A stretch of 64,000 nt of DNA from Tenuifilaceae bacterium CYCD (GCA_036322835.1 AP027304.1:1178001-1242000), one strand, 5' to 3'; positions 8,893 through 17,974 are shown, numbered from the stretch's first letter. Notes: generated from the sequence alone by a model not told the origin. A program made the numbers and translations.

Positions 8893-10750
8893 TTACGACA
8901 TTATAGTTGTTGGAGGAGGGCACTCAGGGTGCGAGGCGGCAGCAGCAGCTGCAAATATGGGTTCTAAAACCCTTTTAATTTCTATGGACTTAACCAAATT
9001 AGCTCAAATGAGTTGTAACCCAGCCATTGGTGGAATTGGTAAAGGACAAATTGTTCGAGAGATTGATGCGCTCGGTGGATACACAGGGAAGGTAACAGAC
9101 CTTACAACTATTCACTTTCGAATGTTAAATCAATCAAAGGGACCTGCAATGTGGAGTCCCCGAGCTCAGTGCGATAGATTTTTGTTTACCATTGAGTGGC
9201 GTAAATTTTTAGAATCAATTCCAAATCTTTCGTTGTGGCAAGATGATGTTATAGATGTTTTAATCGATAAGGATTCTAATTCTGTAAATGGTGTTGTAAC
9301 TAGAAATGGAATAACATTTTCATGCAAATCTGTAATTCTCACAAACGGAACTTTTTTAAACGGACTTATTCATATTGGGCGAACTAATGTTACCGGAGGT
9401 AGAATAGGGGAGAGTAATTCGGTTGGACTTACTGAGCGCTTAAAAGATTTAGGAATTGAATCTGGAAGAATGAAAACAGGAACACCTGTTCGTATTGATG
9501 GACGCACTGTTGATTATTCCAAAATGATTATTCAGGAGAGTGAATCATTAGGAAAGTTCTCATTCGACCCAAATGTTAAAACAGGTTTACCAATTAAGCA
9601 TTGCTACATTGTTCATACCGATAAAAAAGTCCATGAAGTTTTAAAGGAGGGATTTGATGATTCTCCACTTTTCTCGGGTCGCATTAAGGGAATTGGTCCA
9701 AGATATTGTCCAAGCATTGAGGATAAAGTGAATACTTTTTCAAGTAAGGATTCGCATCAATTATTTTTAGAACCCGAAGGAGTGTTTACCTATGAGATGT
9801 ACCTCAATGGTTTTAGCTCATCGCTACCTTGGGATGTTCAGTTTAAGGCATTACGATTAATTCCTGGCTTTGAAAATGTGAATATTCTTCGTCCAGGTTA
9901 CGCTATTGAATACGATTATTTTCCACCAACGCAATTAAAACACACTCTTGAGTCCAAATTAATAAGTAATTTATTTTTTGCTGGACAAATTAATGGCACA
10001 ACAGGATATGAGGAAGCCGCAGGACAGGGTTTAGTTGCTGGAATTAATGCTCACCTTATTATAACCAATCAGGAGCCATTCGTTTTAAATCGCGACCAGG
10101 CTTATATTGGTGTGATGATTGACGACCTAATTACAAAAGGAGTTGATGAGCCTTATAGGGTATTCACAAGTAGGGCGGAATTTAGAATTTTAATACGTCA
10201 GGATAACGCCGATGAGCGATTGATGCCTTTAGGATATAAGTTAGGGATGATAAAGGAGGATGATTTTTCCTTGTTTCAGCATAAATACGACATCATAAAT
10301 AAAATTTTTAAGTACATTCAGGATACCTCCATTGAACCAACACTAGTTAATCAATATCTGGAGAGCAACAATAGTTCTCCATTAACTCAAAAAAAGAAAC
10401 TATTCGATGTGGTTATTCGACCCGAAATTAGTTTACAGGATATACAATCTAAACTCAACATCATCAATTTTGACACATTAGATATTACCGACGACATATT
10501 AGAGGCAGTTGAAATTAAAATCAAGTATCAAGGATATATAGATAAGGAGAAGTTAATTGCAGAAAAGATTACTCGATTAGAACACGTACCCATACCGCTC
10601 AACTTTAATTTCACTACGCTTGAGTCGTTAAGCACCGAGGCACGCCAAAAACTCACAAAGCACAAACCACAATCAATTGGGGAAGCCAAGAGAATACCTG
10701 GAATATCGCCCAGTGATATAAACGTTCTCCTTGTTTACTTTGGTCGATAG
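8882..10750 (+). CDS. mnmG: tRNA uridine-5-carboxymethylaminomethyl modification enzyme MnmG
   Basis: MnmG (GidA) is the FAD-binding partner of MnmE and builds the cmnm5 group on wobble U34 of several tRNAs. The 622-aa protein opens with the FAD dinucleotide motif VVGGGHSGCEAA (about 8-19), and carries CNPAIGGIGKGQIVREID and the second conserved segment GQINGTTGYEEAAGQG (about 369-384). The length is full. The start is the ATG inside the end of ybeY. mnmE is not in the window. The gene is followed by two parS-like palindromes; in many bacteria mnmG is close to the replication origin and parS. Confidence 0.97.
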   Translation: MQISYDIIVVGGGHSGCEAAAAAANMGSKTLLISMDLTKLAQMSCNPAIGGIGKGQIVREIDALGGYTGKVTDLTTIHFRMLNQSKGPAMWSPRAQCDRFLFTIEWRKFLESIPNLSLWQDDVIDVLIDKDSNSVNGVVTRNGITFSCKSVILTNGTFLNGLIHIGRTNVTGGRIGESNSVGLTERLKDLGIESGRMKTGTPVRIDGRTVDYSKMIIQESESLGKFSFDPNVKTGLPIKHCYIVHTDKKVHEVLKEGFDDSPLFSGRIKGIGPRYCPSIEDKVNTFSSKDSHQLFLEPEGVFTYEMYLNGFSSSLPWDVQFKALRLIPGFENVNILRPGYAIEYDYFPPTQLKHTLESKLISNLFFAGQINGTTGYEEAAGQGLVAGINAHLIITNQEPFVLNRDQAYIGVMIDDLITKGVDEPYRVFTSRAEFRILIRQDNADERLMPLGYKLGMIKEDDFSLFQHKYDIINKIFKYIQDTSIEPTLVNQYLESNNSSPLTQKKKLFDVVIRPEISLQDIQSKLNIINFDTLDITDDILEAVEIKIKYQGYIDKEKLIAEKITRLEHVPIPLNFNFTTLESLSTEARQKLTKHKPQSIGEAKRIPGISPSDINVLLVYFGR

Positions 10751-10768
10751 CTAAAGTAAATGTTTAAA

Positions 10769-10784
10769 TGTTCCACGTGGAACA
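10769..10784. other. parS-like centromere site 1
   Basis: TGTTCCACGTGGAACA is a perfect 16-base palindrome inside a 20-base palindrome (10767-10786). It fits the widely conserved chromosomal parS consensus TGTTNCACGTGNAACA, the binding site of ParB (Spo0J). It lies 19 bases after mnmG. The parA and parB genes are not in the window. The match to consensus is direct; ParB binding is inferred. Confidence 0.8.
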
Positions 10785-10812
10785 TTGTGGGTTTTGGAAT
10801 TTTTTATTTAAA

Positions 10813-10828
10813 TGTTCCACGTGGAACG
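10813..10828. other. parS-like centromere site 2
   Basis: TGTTCCACGTGGAACG matches site 1 in 15 of 16 bases, the final A being G, so it is an imperfect palindrome. Its centre is 44 bases from the centre of site 1, close to four helical turns, placing both sites on about the same DNA face. It lies between mnmG and ade, about 75 bases before the ade start. Confidence 0.75.
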
Positions 10829-10902
10829 TTTTGTTTATCTGTATAGGTGATTTTAGATATTTAGCTGAAATATAGTTTTTTATTCAATCAAAAATTTAAG
10901 GT

Positions 10903-12522
10903 ATGAGTTCGAGTTTTACTGTTTCGGGGGTTGTTTTCGACCCAATTAAAAGGGAATCTTTTGGTGCTGAATTGAGCATTCGGGATGGAAAAATCAGGAA
11001 GATCGTTAGGAATGATAGTGTGATTCATCCTTTGATTTTACCAGGTTTTATCGACTCTCACGTTCACATCGAGAGCTCGATGTTGACCCCTGCAAATTTT
11101 GGCAAGGCAGCAGTAAAGCACGGAACGGTTGCCGTTGTGACCGACCCTCATGAGATAGCAAATGTTGCAGGTGTGAAGGGGGTGGAGTTTATGATAAAAG
11201 ATTCAAAAGATTCGGACTTGAAATTTTACTTCGGAGCTCCATCGTGTGTTCCCGCTTCGCCATTCGATGAGTGTTTTGAGCCATTCACACCCGAAATAAT
11301 TGATGGTTTGATGAAAAGGGACGACATACATTTTCTTGCTGAGATGATGAATTTCCCAGGTGTGATATATAAATCGGAGAGTGTGATGCGAATTTTAGAA
11401 AAGGCACATTCTGTGAATAAACCTGTAGATGGTCACGCACCAGGGCTTGGTTCTGATGCTTTGAAATCTTATGTTTCAGCTGGAATTACAACCGACCACG
11501 AGTGTTTTACTCTCGATGAGGCCTTGGAAAAAATAAAGTTAGGGATGAAAATTCTTATTCGCGATGGTAGCGCTGCCAAAAATTTTGGCTCTCTTCATCC
11601 GTTAATTAAAGAGCATAGCAAACATTTAATGTTCTGCACCGACGATTGTCACCCCGATGAGTTGCTTCACGGGCACATCAACCTTAAGGTGAAGCAATCT
11701 CTAGCAATAGGATACAATGTTTTTGATGTTTTGCAGGTGTCGTCGGTTAACCCTGTTACTCATTACAAGTTAAATGTTGGATTACTACAGGAGGGCGATT
11801 CCGCTGATTTTTTGGTAGTAGATAATCTGCAAAATCTCAACATTCAGAGTACATTTATTAATGGTGTTGATGTTTTGTCTTCACAATCTAATGGTCAGAA
11901 AACCTACACCGCTTTAAACTATGTTTTTCCATCAAGTTTCCACAATTCAAATTTAGATTTAAAAGTGAAATCTGATAAAGTAAAGGCAATTGAGGTTATC
12001 AATGATGAATTGATAACTAATACAGTAGTAGTTACTAATGAAACTGAAACTTTAAGTTGTAATCTTAAAGAAGATGTTTTGAAGATTGCTGTGTTAAGTC
12101 GATACAAGGAGAATGAATTATCTGTAGGTTTGATTAAGGGTTTTGGAATGAAGAAAGGTGCTATTGCTGCTAGTATTGCTCACGATAGCCATCATATTAT
12201 TTCCGTTGGTTGCGATAATGCATCCATTGAAAAATGCTTGGAATTCATTATTAAGAATAGAGGAGGAGTTTGCTATTTTGATGGAGAACAACTACACGGT
12301 CTTCCTCTTCCTGTTTATGGTTTAATGACTGATTCTACAGCCGAGGTTGCAGCCGCCGCTTACGAGAAAATTAACTCCAAGGTAATTGCTGATGGATGCA
12401 AGCTTAAAGCACCGTTTATGACTATGTCGTTTATGTCGTTATCGGTAATTCCACATCTAAAAATTACTCCAGCAGGATTGTTTGATGTAGATAAATTTAA
12501 CTATACTGAACTTTTTATTTAG
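10903..12522 (+). CDS. ade: Adenine deaminase
   Basis: This amidohydrolase converts adenine to hypoxanthine and ammonia in purine salvage. The 539-aa protein shows the metal motif SHVHIESS (about 48-55), the segment GTVAVVTDPHEIANVAG, DGHAPGL, and CTDDCHPDELLHGH, all characteristic of the Ade family rather than of adenosine deaminases. A C-terminal domain (about 365-539) with the IAHDSHHIISVGCDN segment is also typical. The length is standard for bacterial Ade. It stands alone between the parS-like sites and uvrC; a weak TAGTTTTT element lies about 30 bases upstream. Confidence 0.95.
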   Translation: MSSSFTVSGVVFDPIKRESFGAELSIRDGKIRKIVRNDSVIHPLILPGFIDSHVHIESSMLTPANFGKAAVKHGTVAVVTDPHEIANVAGVKGVEFMIKDSKDSDLKFYFGAPSCVPASPFDECFEPFTPEIIDGLMKRDDIHFLAEMMNFPGVIYKSESVMRILEKAHSVNKPVDGHAPGLGSDALKSYVSAGITTDHECFTLDEALEKIKLGMKILIRDGSAAKNFGSLHPLIKEHSKHLMFCTDDCHPDELLHGHINLKVKQSLAIGYNVFDVLQVSSVNPVTHYKLNVGLLQEGDSADFLVVDNLQNLNIQSTFINGVDVLSSQSNGQKTYTALNYVFPSSFHNSNLDLKVKSDKVKAIEVINDELITNTVVVTNETETLSCNLKEDVLKIAVLSRYKENELSVGLIKGFGMKKGAIAASIAHDSHHIISVGCDNASIEKCLEFIIKNRGGVCYFDGEQLHGLPLPVYGLMTDSTAEVAAAAYEKINSKVIADGCKLKAPFMTMSFMSLSVIPHLKITPAGLFDVDKFNYTELFI

Positions 12523-12578
12523 TTGATATATAAATTTTAATTAGCACTTACCTTTACAAAAGGATAATATTTTTGATT

Positions 12579-14369
12579 ATGGAATCCGTTCAGGACTCGG
12601 TACGGGTTATGCCAGAATTACCTGGGGTGTATCAGTTTTACGACACCGAGGGTAGTTTGCTTTATATTGGTAAAGCTAAGAGTTTAAAGAAGCGAGTTTC
12701 GTCGTACTTCAATAAAACCAATCATACCAATAACAAACTGCGAACACTTGTTCGCAAAATCGCATCTATTAAGTTTGTAGTTGTTGATTCTGAATCAGAT
12801 GCTCTTTTACTAGAAAATGTTCTTATTAAGAAACATCAGCCCAAGTACAATATTCTTTTAAAGGACGATAAAACATATCCCTGGATTTGTATTAAGAACG
12901 AACCTTTCCCCCGTGTTTTCAGTACAAGGAATTATATTGAGGATGGAAGTATCTATTTCGGTCCTTATACCTCGGGCAGGTTGGTTAAAACCCTGCTCGA
13001 TTTAACAAAAAACCTTTTTCCTTTACGTACCTGTAGCCTTAATTTATCGCAACCGATGATTGTAAAGGGAAAGTACAAGCCCTGTCTTGAGTATCAAATT
13101 GGTAATTGCTTGGCACCTTGCATTGGATTACAGGAAGAGTCTGACTACCGAGTTAATATCGATGCAATCAAAAAAATCCTGCAAGGAAATCTTTCCGATG
13201 TTCTGAAATGGTTGAATCAAGAGATGAAACGCTTTTCCGATGAGTATCAGTTTGAACGTGCACAGATGCTCAAGAATAAAATCGATATTTTGCATCGATT
13301 TCAAAGTAGAACTACAATTATTAACCCGCAATTAAAAGATATTGAGGTTTATACAATTTTGCAGAAAGACGGTATTAATGTTGTGAATTACCTCAATGTG
13401 AGTTCTGGTGTTATAATTCAATCGTACAATTTGGAGTTAAAAAACCAACTCGAAGAGGAGTTGCCGGAACTTTTATCTTATGCAATAACAGAAATAAGAA
13501 GTCGTTTGCGAAGTACTTCAAAGAATGTTATTGTGAATATTATGCCTGATTTTCTTATCGATAGTCTCAATTATTCAGCTCCACAAAGAGGGGAGAAGCG
13601 AAACTTGGTGGATTTAAGTTTGAGGAATTGCGCTGCGTACATTGATGAGTTAATTAAACGCGACGATTTAAAAAATCCACAGAATAAGGTTGACCGGTTA
13701 CTCCAAAAAATTAAGGACGACCTAAACCTCTTGGAGTTTCCTTTACATATTGAATGTTTCGATAATTCTAACCTACAGGGTACAAACCCTGTTGCGGCCT
13801 GTGTGGTTTTTAAGAATGCAAAACCATCAAAGCGCGATTACAGACACTTCAGTATAAAAACTGTTGAAGGACCAGACGATTTCGCCTCCATGCGTGAGGT
13901 TGTTCATAGGCGTTACTCAAGGTTGTTGGAGGAGAACCAATCGTTACCCCAGCTAGTTATTATTGATGGCGGCAAAGGGCAACTTGGTGCTGCATTTGAA
14001 AGTATTCATGAATTGGGTTTATCCGATAAGGTAAAGTTAATTGGTATTGCCAAACGTTTGGAGGAAATATACTTCCCTGGCGACTCGGTTCCCTTGTACC
14101 TCGATAAGCGTTCCGAAACGCTAAAAGTAATTCAACAAGCCCGCGACGAGGCTCACCGCTTTGGCGTAAAGCATCACACCTCAAGACGTAGCAAAGGCGC
14201 AATTTCATCTTCGTTGGATGGTATTAACGGTATTGGCCCTAAAACAGTTGAGCAACTTTTTGCCACCTTTAAATCTATAGATGGCATTAGGAAAGCAACA
14301 CGCGAAGAATTAATTTCGCTTATCGGTGCGAAGAAAGCCGATATACTACTATCAAATTTTAGCAAATAA
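12579..14369 (+). CDS. uvrC: Excinuclease ABC subunit C
   Basis: UvrC makes both incisions in nucleotide excision repair. The protein has the N-terminal GIY-YIG nuclease (PGVYQFYD ... LLYIGKAKSLKKR, about 15-45), a UVR motif that binds UvrB (about 200-235), the RNase H-like endonuclease domain (IECFDNSNLQG, VIIDGGKGQL) and C-terminal helix-hairpin-helix motifs (INGIGPKTVEQLF). The start used is ATG at 12579; a TTG two codons upstream in frame is less likely. At 596 aa it is full length. The Asp and His residues of the second nuclease domain appear present. Confidence 0.96.
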   Translation: MESVQDSVRVMPELPGVYQFYDTEGSLLYIGKAKSLKKRVSSYFNKTNHTNNKLRTLVRKIASIKFVVVDSESDALLLENVLIKKHQPKYNILLKDDKTYPWICIKNEPFPRVFSTRNYIEDGSIYFGPYTSGRLVKTLLDLTKNLFPLRTCSLNLSQPMIVKGKYKPCLEYQIGNCLAPCIGLQEESDYRVNIDAIKKILQGNLSDVLKWLNQEMKRFSDEYQFERAQMLKNKIDILHRFQSRTTIINPQLKDIEVYTILQKDGINVVNYLNVSSGVIIQSYNLELKNQLEEELPELLSYAITEIRSRLRSTSKNVIVNIMPDFLIDSLNYSAPQRGEKRNLVDLSLRNCAAYIDELIKRDDLKNPQNKVDRLLQKIKDDLNLLEFPLHIECFDNSNLQGTNPVAACVVFKNAKPSKRDYRHFSIKTVEGPDDFASMREVVHRRYSRLLEENQSLPQLVIIDGGKGQLGAAFESIHELGLSDKVKLIGIAKRLEEIYFPGDSVPLYLDKRSETLKVIQQARDEAHRFGVKHHTSRRSKGAISSSLDGINGIGPKTVEQLFATFKSIDGIRKATREELISLIGAKKADILLSNFSK

Positions 14370-14373
14370 TAGA

Positions 14374-14381
14374 TACTTTTG
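14374..14381 (+). promoter_or_regulatory. Putative -7 promoter element for the DUF4271-hemD-rnpA-yidD unit
   Basis: TACTTTTG is an exact TAnnTTTG match, beginning 4 bases after the uvrC stop codon and giving a leader of about 12 bases to the DUF4271 start at 14400. No good TTTG at the -33 spacing. Confidence 0.4.
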
Positions 14382-14399
14382 TGTATCAATTTTTGGTTT

Positions 14400-15341
14400 A
14401 TGGCACTTACTTCGTCTTCAGTATTAAAGGATAGCACTTCCGTTTCGCAGGAATCATTGTTGCAGGTAAATTATTTACCCACAAGTTATTCCAATAACTC
14501 AAAAGATAATGTGCATAATAATTTGTACGATAATTTTATATATCAGTATAATTCACTTAATACTTTAAATTACGAGTGTTATATTATCGACAAACAAGTT
14601 GTGAAACCAGTAGTTGATGTTAAAACAGTTTTTAAATCATCAACCGAGGTTCAGAATTCCAAGGACTGGATTCATCCCAAAGAGTTAAAGCAAAATCCAA
14701 CCAACGATTTATTTATTATCCCTTTTTTAATAGGTCTTGTTTCGTTTGTCGCCATTCTTGTCCGTTATTCAAAGTACCTTGGAAAGTTTTTCGAAGGCTT
14801 AATCTACGCCTATGTTGTAGAGAAATTTGTTGCTGACCTAAACGTTCCCACCAAACGTTTACTCTTGCTTCTCGATACCATTGCCATCATCACGTTATCG
14901 TTTTTAACGTTTAGTTTTATATGTGAATTGGGTGCACAAAGCACAACTGGTTGGGCTAGCATAATATTATTTTTAATAATACTTGGGGCGCTGTTTGCTT
15001 ATCGAGTATATTATTACTTGCTGCATAAGTCAATTGAACTAATTATTTCAGATAAATCATTTTCACAAAAACTTTACTTTGACACTTTAATTGCTATTCG
15101 TGGAGGAGGTTTTGTTCTCTTCCCTTTATCGCTATTTGTGTTCTATATCAATGCTCCAATGTCAGGTTATTTACTTTACGGTTCATTCGGCCTGTTTGCT
15201 ATTGTATTGATATACAGATTTTTAAGATTACTTTCATTGTTTCTTAAAAACAGTGTTTCATTTTTGTATTTCATTTTATACCTTTGTGGCCTTGAAATTG
15301 TACCTGTAATTATACTTTACATACAGATACAAAGGATGTAG
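14400..15341 (+). CDS. DUF4271 integral membrane protein
   Basis: A 313-aa protein with a hydrophilic, Ser/Asn-rich N-terminal third (about 1-100) followed by roughly seven hydrophobic helices. The membrane part and its place directly ahead of hemD, rnpA and yidD match the Bacteroidota DUF4271 family, whose function is not known to me. The start is ATG 14400: a TTG 21 bases upstream in frame would overlap the putative promoter. Members are usually found beside hemD, so a link to the cell envelope or haem pathway has been implied by context only. Confidence 0.75.
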   Translation: MALTSSSVLKDSTSVSQESLLQVNYLPTSYSNNSKDNVHNNLYDNFIYQYNSLNTLNYECYIIDKQVVKPVVDVKTVFKSSTEVQNSKDWIHPKELKQNPTNDLFIIPFLIGLVSFVAILVRYSKYLGKFFEGLIYAYVVEKFVADLNVPTKRLLLLLDTIAIITLSFLTFSFICELGAQSTTGWASIILFLIILGALFAYRVYYYLLHKSIELIISDKSFSQKLYFDTLIAIRGGGFVLFPLSLFVFYINAPMSGYLLYGSFGLFAIVLIYRFLRLLSLFLKNSVSFLYFILYLCGLEIVPVIILYIQIQRM

Positions 15342-15369
15342 AGAGAGATTGAAATAAAACTTTAGGGCC

Positions 15370-16125
15370 TTGAAAATCAAAAAAATAGTAATTTCGCAAC
15401 CCGAGCCACAGAACGAGAAATCTCCTTATATGGAGTTAGCTCAGAAGTATGGTTTGAAGATTGATTTCCGACCCTTTATTCATGTAGAGGGTGTTTCTTC
15501 TAAGGAATTTAGGCAGCAAAAAATTAACATTTTGGATCACACTGCTGTTATTTTTACTAGCAAAACCGCGGTGGATCATTTCTTTAGAATTTGTGAGGAG
15601 GTAAGAGTTACTGTTCCCGAAACAATGAAGTATTTCTGTATTACAGAGTCTGTTGCTCTTTACCTGCAGAAGTATATTGTTTATAGGAAACGAAAAATCT
15701 TTTACGGAAACAACACATTTGCCGATTTGCTCGAGATTATGCAAAAGCATAAAGAGGAAAAGTATTTACTTTCCCTATCGGATGTTCATAAGCCCGAAAT
15801 ACCAAAATCTCTAGATAAGGCCAAGATTAAGTACACTAAGGCTATTTTCTATAAAACCGTTAGTAGTGATTTATCCGATTTAAGGGATGATTTTCCCTAT
15901 GAGATGATAGTTTTTTACAGTCCAAACGGAATAAAATCGCTTCATGATAATTTTCCCAACTTTGACCAACGGGAGATTGTTATTGGTGCTTTTGGTGCCA
16001 GCACAGCCAAAGCCGTTAAGGATGCAGGTTTAAGACTTGATGTAACTGCACCCACGCCAGCCTGTCCGAGTATGACCCACGCAATCGATGTTTTCTTGAA
16101 GGAATATACCAAAAAAACAAAATAA
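15370..16125 (+). CDS. hemD: Uroporphyrinogen-III synthase
   Basis: HemD cyclises hydroxymethylbilane to uroporphyrinogen III, the branch point to haem, sirohaem and cobalamin. The 251-aa protein has the two-lobed, weakly conserved HemD layout; recognisable pieces are the KKIVISQPEP opening, VIFTSKTAVDHFF, VFYSPNGIKSL and IGAFGASTAKAVKDAGL. The start is a TTG: a stop codon lies in frame 15 bases upstream and there is no ATG at a position that keeps the conserved N-terminus. It is followed by a strong intrinsic-terminator hairpin immediately before rnpA. Confidence 0.88.
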   Translation: MKIKKIVISQPEPQNEKSPYMELAQKYGLKIDFRPFIHVEGVSSKEFRQQKINILDHTAVIFTSKTAVDHFFRICEEVRVTVPETMKYFCITESVALYLQKYIVYRKRKIFYGNNTFADLLEIMQKHKEEKYLLSLSDVHKPEIPKSLDKAKIKYTKAIFYKTVSSDLSDLRDDFPYEMIVFYSPNGIKSLHDNFPNFDQREIVIGAFGASTAKAVKDAGLRLDVTAPTPACPSMTHAIDVFLKEYTKKTK

Positions 16126-16128
16126 TAT

Positions 16129-16156
16129 CAGGGGATAATTAATCCCCTGTTTTTTT
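16129..16156 (+). terminator. Intrinsic terminator-like hairpin between hemD and rnpA
   Basis: An 8-bp GC-rich stem (CAGGGGAT paired with ATCCCCTG, loop AATTA) is followed by seven T residues that end right at the rnpA ATG. It starts 3 bases after the hemD stop codon. Shape and T tract are those of a Rho-independent terminator for hemD, but it also fills the whole translation-initiation region of rnpA. Confidence 0.75.
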
Positions 16157-16543
16157 ATGAGATTTTTTCTTAGGAAACATAATATACTATCACACGAAAA
16201 GGATATTTCTGCGCTATTCAATGGTGGAAGTTCTCTATTCTGTTATCCTATTAAGATGGCCTACCGTTTAACCGATATATCAACCGATGAAGCCATTTAT
16301 AAGGTGATGTTTGTTGTGTCCAAAAGGAGTTTTAAGCGAGCCGTTAAGCGAAACCTTATTCGTAGGCGGATGCGTGAGGCGTTCAGGCTAAATGTTCATA
16401 CCATTTTCGATAATATTCCAGAGAACAAAAGGGTAGATGTTGCGTTAATTTTTGTATCGAAGGATATTGTTGAAACGCCTGTGATTGAAAAATCTTTAAA
16501 CGAACTGCTCCAAAAGTTGAATACAAAATTAAAGGTAGAGTAG
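16157..16543 (+). CDS. rnpA: Ribonuclease P protein component
   Basis: RnpA is the protein cofactor of RNase P, which trims the 5' leader of pre-tRNAs. The 128-aa basic protein has the early phenylalanine-rich helix region (DISALFNGGSSLF), and the family RNR motif: SFKRAVKRNLIRRRMREAFR (about 54-73). The start is the ATG directly after the T tract of a terminator-like hairpin, so no normal ribosome-binding region is available upstream. In most bacteria rnpA follows rpmH; here, as usual in Bacteroidota, it follows hemD and precedes yidD. The RNase P RNA gene is not seen in the window. Confidence 0.93.
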   Translation: MRFFLRKHNILSHEKDISALFNGGSSLFCYPIKMAYRLTDISTDEAIYKVMFVVSKRSFKRAVKRNLIRRRMREAFRLNVHTIFDNIPENKRVDVALIFVSKDIVETPVIEKSLNELLQKLNTKLKVE

Positions 16544-16562
16544 TTTAATAATTTGATATATA

Positions 16563-16814
16563 GTGAAATATATAGAAGATATATGGAGATTTATTACTTG
16601 GATTTTAGCCTATATACCAATTTTACTGGTAAAAATCTACCAGATATTCATATCCCCTTACTTTCCTAATAGTTGCAGATACACACCGACTTGTTCCTCT
16701 TACTCATTAGAAGCGTTAAAGAAGCATGGATTTTTCAAAGGATTATGGTTAACAATAAAACGAGTATCGCGCTGTCACCCTTGGGGTGGTCATGGTCACG
16801 ACCCTGTACCTTAA
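16563..16814 (+). CDS. yidD: Membrane protein insertion efficiency factor YidD
   Basis: The 83-aa protein has the complete YidD signature: a hydrophobic amphipathic N-terminus, then [37 protein letters not shown] and the C-terminal [13 protein letters not shown]. YidD is a peripheral membrane protein that helps YidC-dependent insertion of inner-membrane proteins. Translation starts at GTG; no in-frame ATG lies nearby. The stop codon touches the stop codon of the convergent histidine kinase with no base between. Confidence 0.93.
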   Translation: MKYIEDIWRFITWILAYIPILLVKIYQIFISPYFPNSCRYTPTCSSYSLEALKKHGFFKGLWLTIKRVSRCHPWGGHGHDPVP

Positions 16815-17963
16815 CTATTTTTTTGGTAAAACTATTCTAAAAGCAGTTCCCTTATTTATTTCCGATGATTTTATAAAGATTTTACCATTATGGTACTCCT
16901 CCACAATTCTTTTAGATAGGGTTAATCCAAGTCCCCAACCTCTGGATTTTGTAGTGTAACCAGGTCGGAAAACATCCTTAAACTTTGATTTTGGAATACC
17001 TCGGCCAGTATCAACAATATCAATGAAAACAACCTGAGTATTATCTATTATATTGAAGGTAAGCGTTCCAACACCGTTCATAGCATCCACGCTATTTTTT
17101 ACAATATTTTCGATAACCCACTCCATAAGTGTAATATTCAGCGGAACGTTTATGGCCTCTTTAATAGCGTACTCCTTTTGGAAAGCAACATTCTTAGATA
17201 CCCTTGTTTGTAAATATTCAACTGATTTGTCGATCATTTCAACTAGGTTATTCTTGTTCAAACTAGGAGCGGAGCCAATTTTTGAGAACCTATCGGTTAT
17301 AACCTCTAAGCGATGAATATCCTTTTCCAGTTCATTTAAAACTAAATCGTTGGGCGAATTTTCCCTAAGCATTGTTAAACAAGCCATTAACGATGATGTT
17401 GGGGTTCCAAGTTGATGCGCTGTTTCCTTTGCCATACCAACCCAGATACCGTTGCGCTCAGCCTTGCGTGATTGACTAAAGGCGTAGTAAGAAATCACTA
17501 CAAAAAGAATGATTATTAGTAGTTGAATATAAGGGTAGTACGATAACTTTTTTAAAGTAGTACTATCCGTATAGTAAACGTAATTTTTTACATCGTGAAG
17601 TAGGTTAATTTCAATAGGCTCGTGCTCCGCTCTCATTCTTTCAATTAGCCTTGCTGTTGATATTGAATCCTTAAACTGCTCTTTGTCAATATTTCTGTAC
17701 GATAGAACATTTCCCTCTTCGTCAGTCAGAAGAACAGGCACCGTGCTATTATTTTGGATAACCTCAAAAACAAAAGTGAAATCCTTTTCGTTATCGGTAA
17801 GGTTAATTAGTTCTCTTATACCAGCAACCCACAAATCAATTTTTTTCTTTTCCTCAAACGAGAGTTGACGTACAAACCTGTTTGTAATAACAATTGTTGA
17901 AAGGCCAATAAAACCAGCAAGAATCAACAGTATAAAGTTTGTTTTTACCCTAGTAAACACCAT
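16815..17963 (-). CDS. Membrane-bound sensor histidine kinase
   Basis: A 382-aa kinase with two transmembrane helices (about 8-28 and 143-162) that enclose a periplasmic sensor region of about 115 residues, then a cytoplasmic kinase core. The H-box is atypical, AKETAHQLGTPTSSL, a form frequent in Bacteroidota kinases. The ATPase shows the N-box (ENIVKNSVDAM), G1 (DTGRGIP) and G2 (GWGLGLTLSKR). No response regulator gene is adjacent, so it is an orphan kinase. It starts 11 bases after the AsmA-like gene and is probably co-transcribed with it, which hints at an envelope-related signal. Confidence 0.88.
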   Translation of the reverse strand: MVFTRVKTNFILLILAGFIGLSTIVITNRFVRQLSFEEKKKIDLWVAGIRELINLTDNEKDFTFVFEVIQNNSTVPVLLTDEEGNVLSYRNIDKEQFKDSISTARLIERMRAEHEPIEINLLHDVKNYVYYTDSTTLKKLSYYPYIQLLIIILFVVISYYAFSQSRKAERNGIWVGMAKETAHQLGTPTSSLMACLTMLRENSPNDLVLNELEKDIHRLEVITDRFSKIGSAPSLNKNNLVEMIDKSVEYLQTRVSKNVAFQKEYAIKEAINVPLNITLMEWVIENIVKNSVDAMNGVGTLTFNIIDNTQVVFIDIVDTGRGIPKSKFKDVFRPGYTTKSRGWGLGLTLSKRIVEEYHNGKIFIKSSEINKGTAFRIVLPKK

Positions 17964-17974
17964 AATTCAAAAAT

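Noticed and set aside
10751-10902. Replication origin next to mnmG
   Set aside because: I found no DnaA-box cluster (TTATCCACA type), no dnaA or dnaN, and no AT-rich unwinding repeats here; only the parS-like sites are supported.
13960-14437. Two minus-strand frames opposite the end of uvrC
   Set aside because: They are antisense to the conserved UvrC nuclease and helix-hairpin-helix segments and cross the putative DUF4271 promoter.
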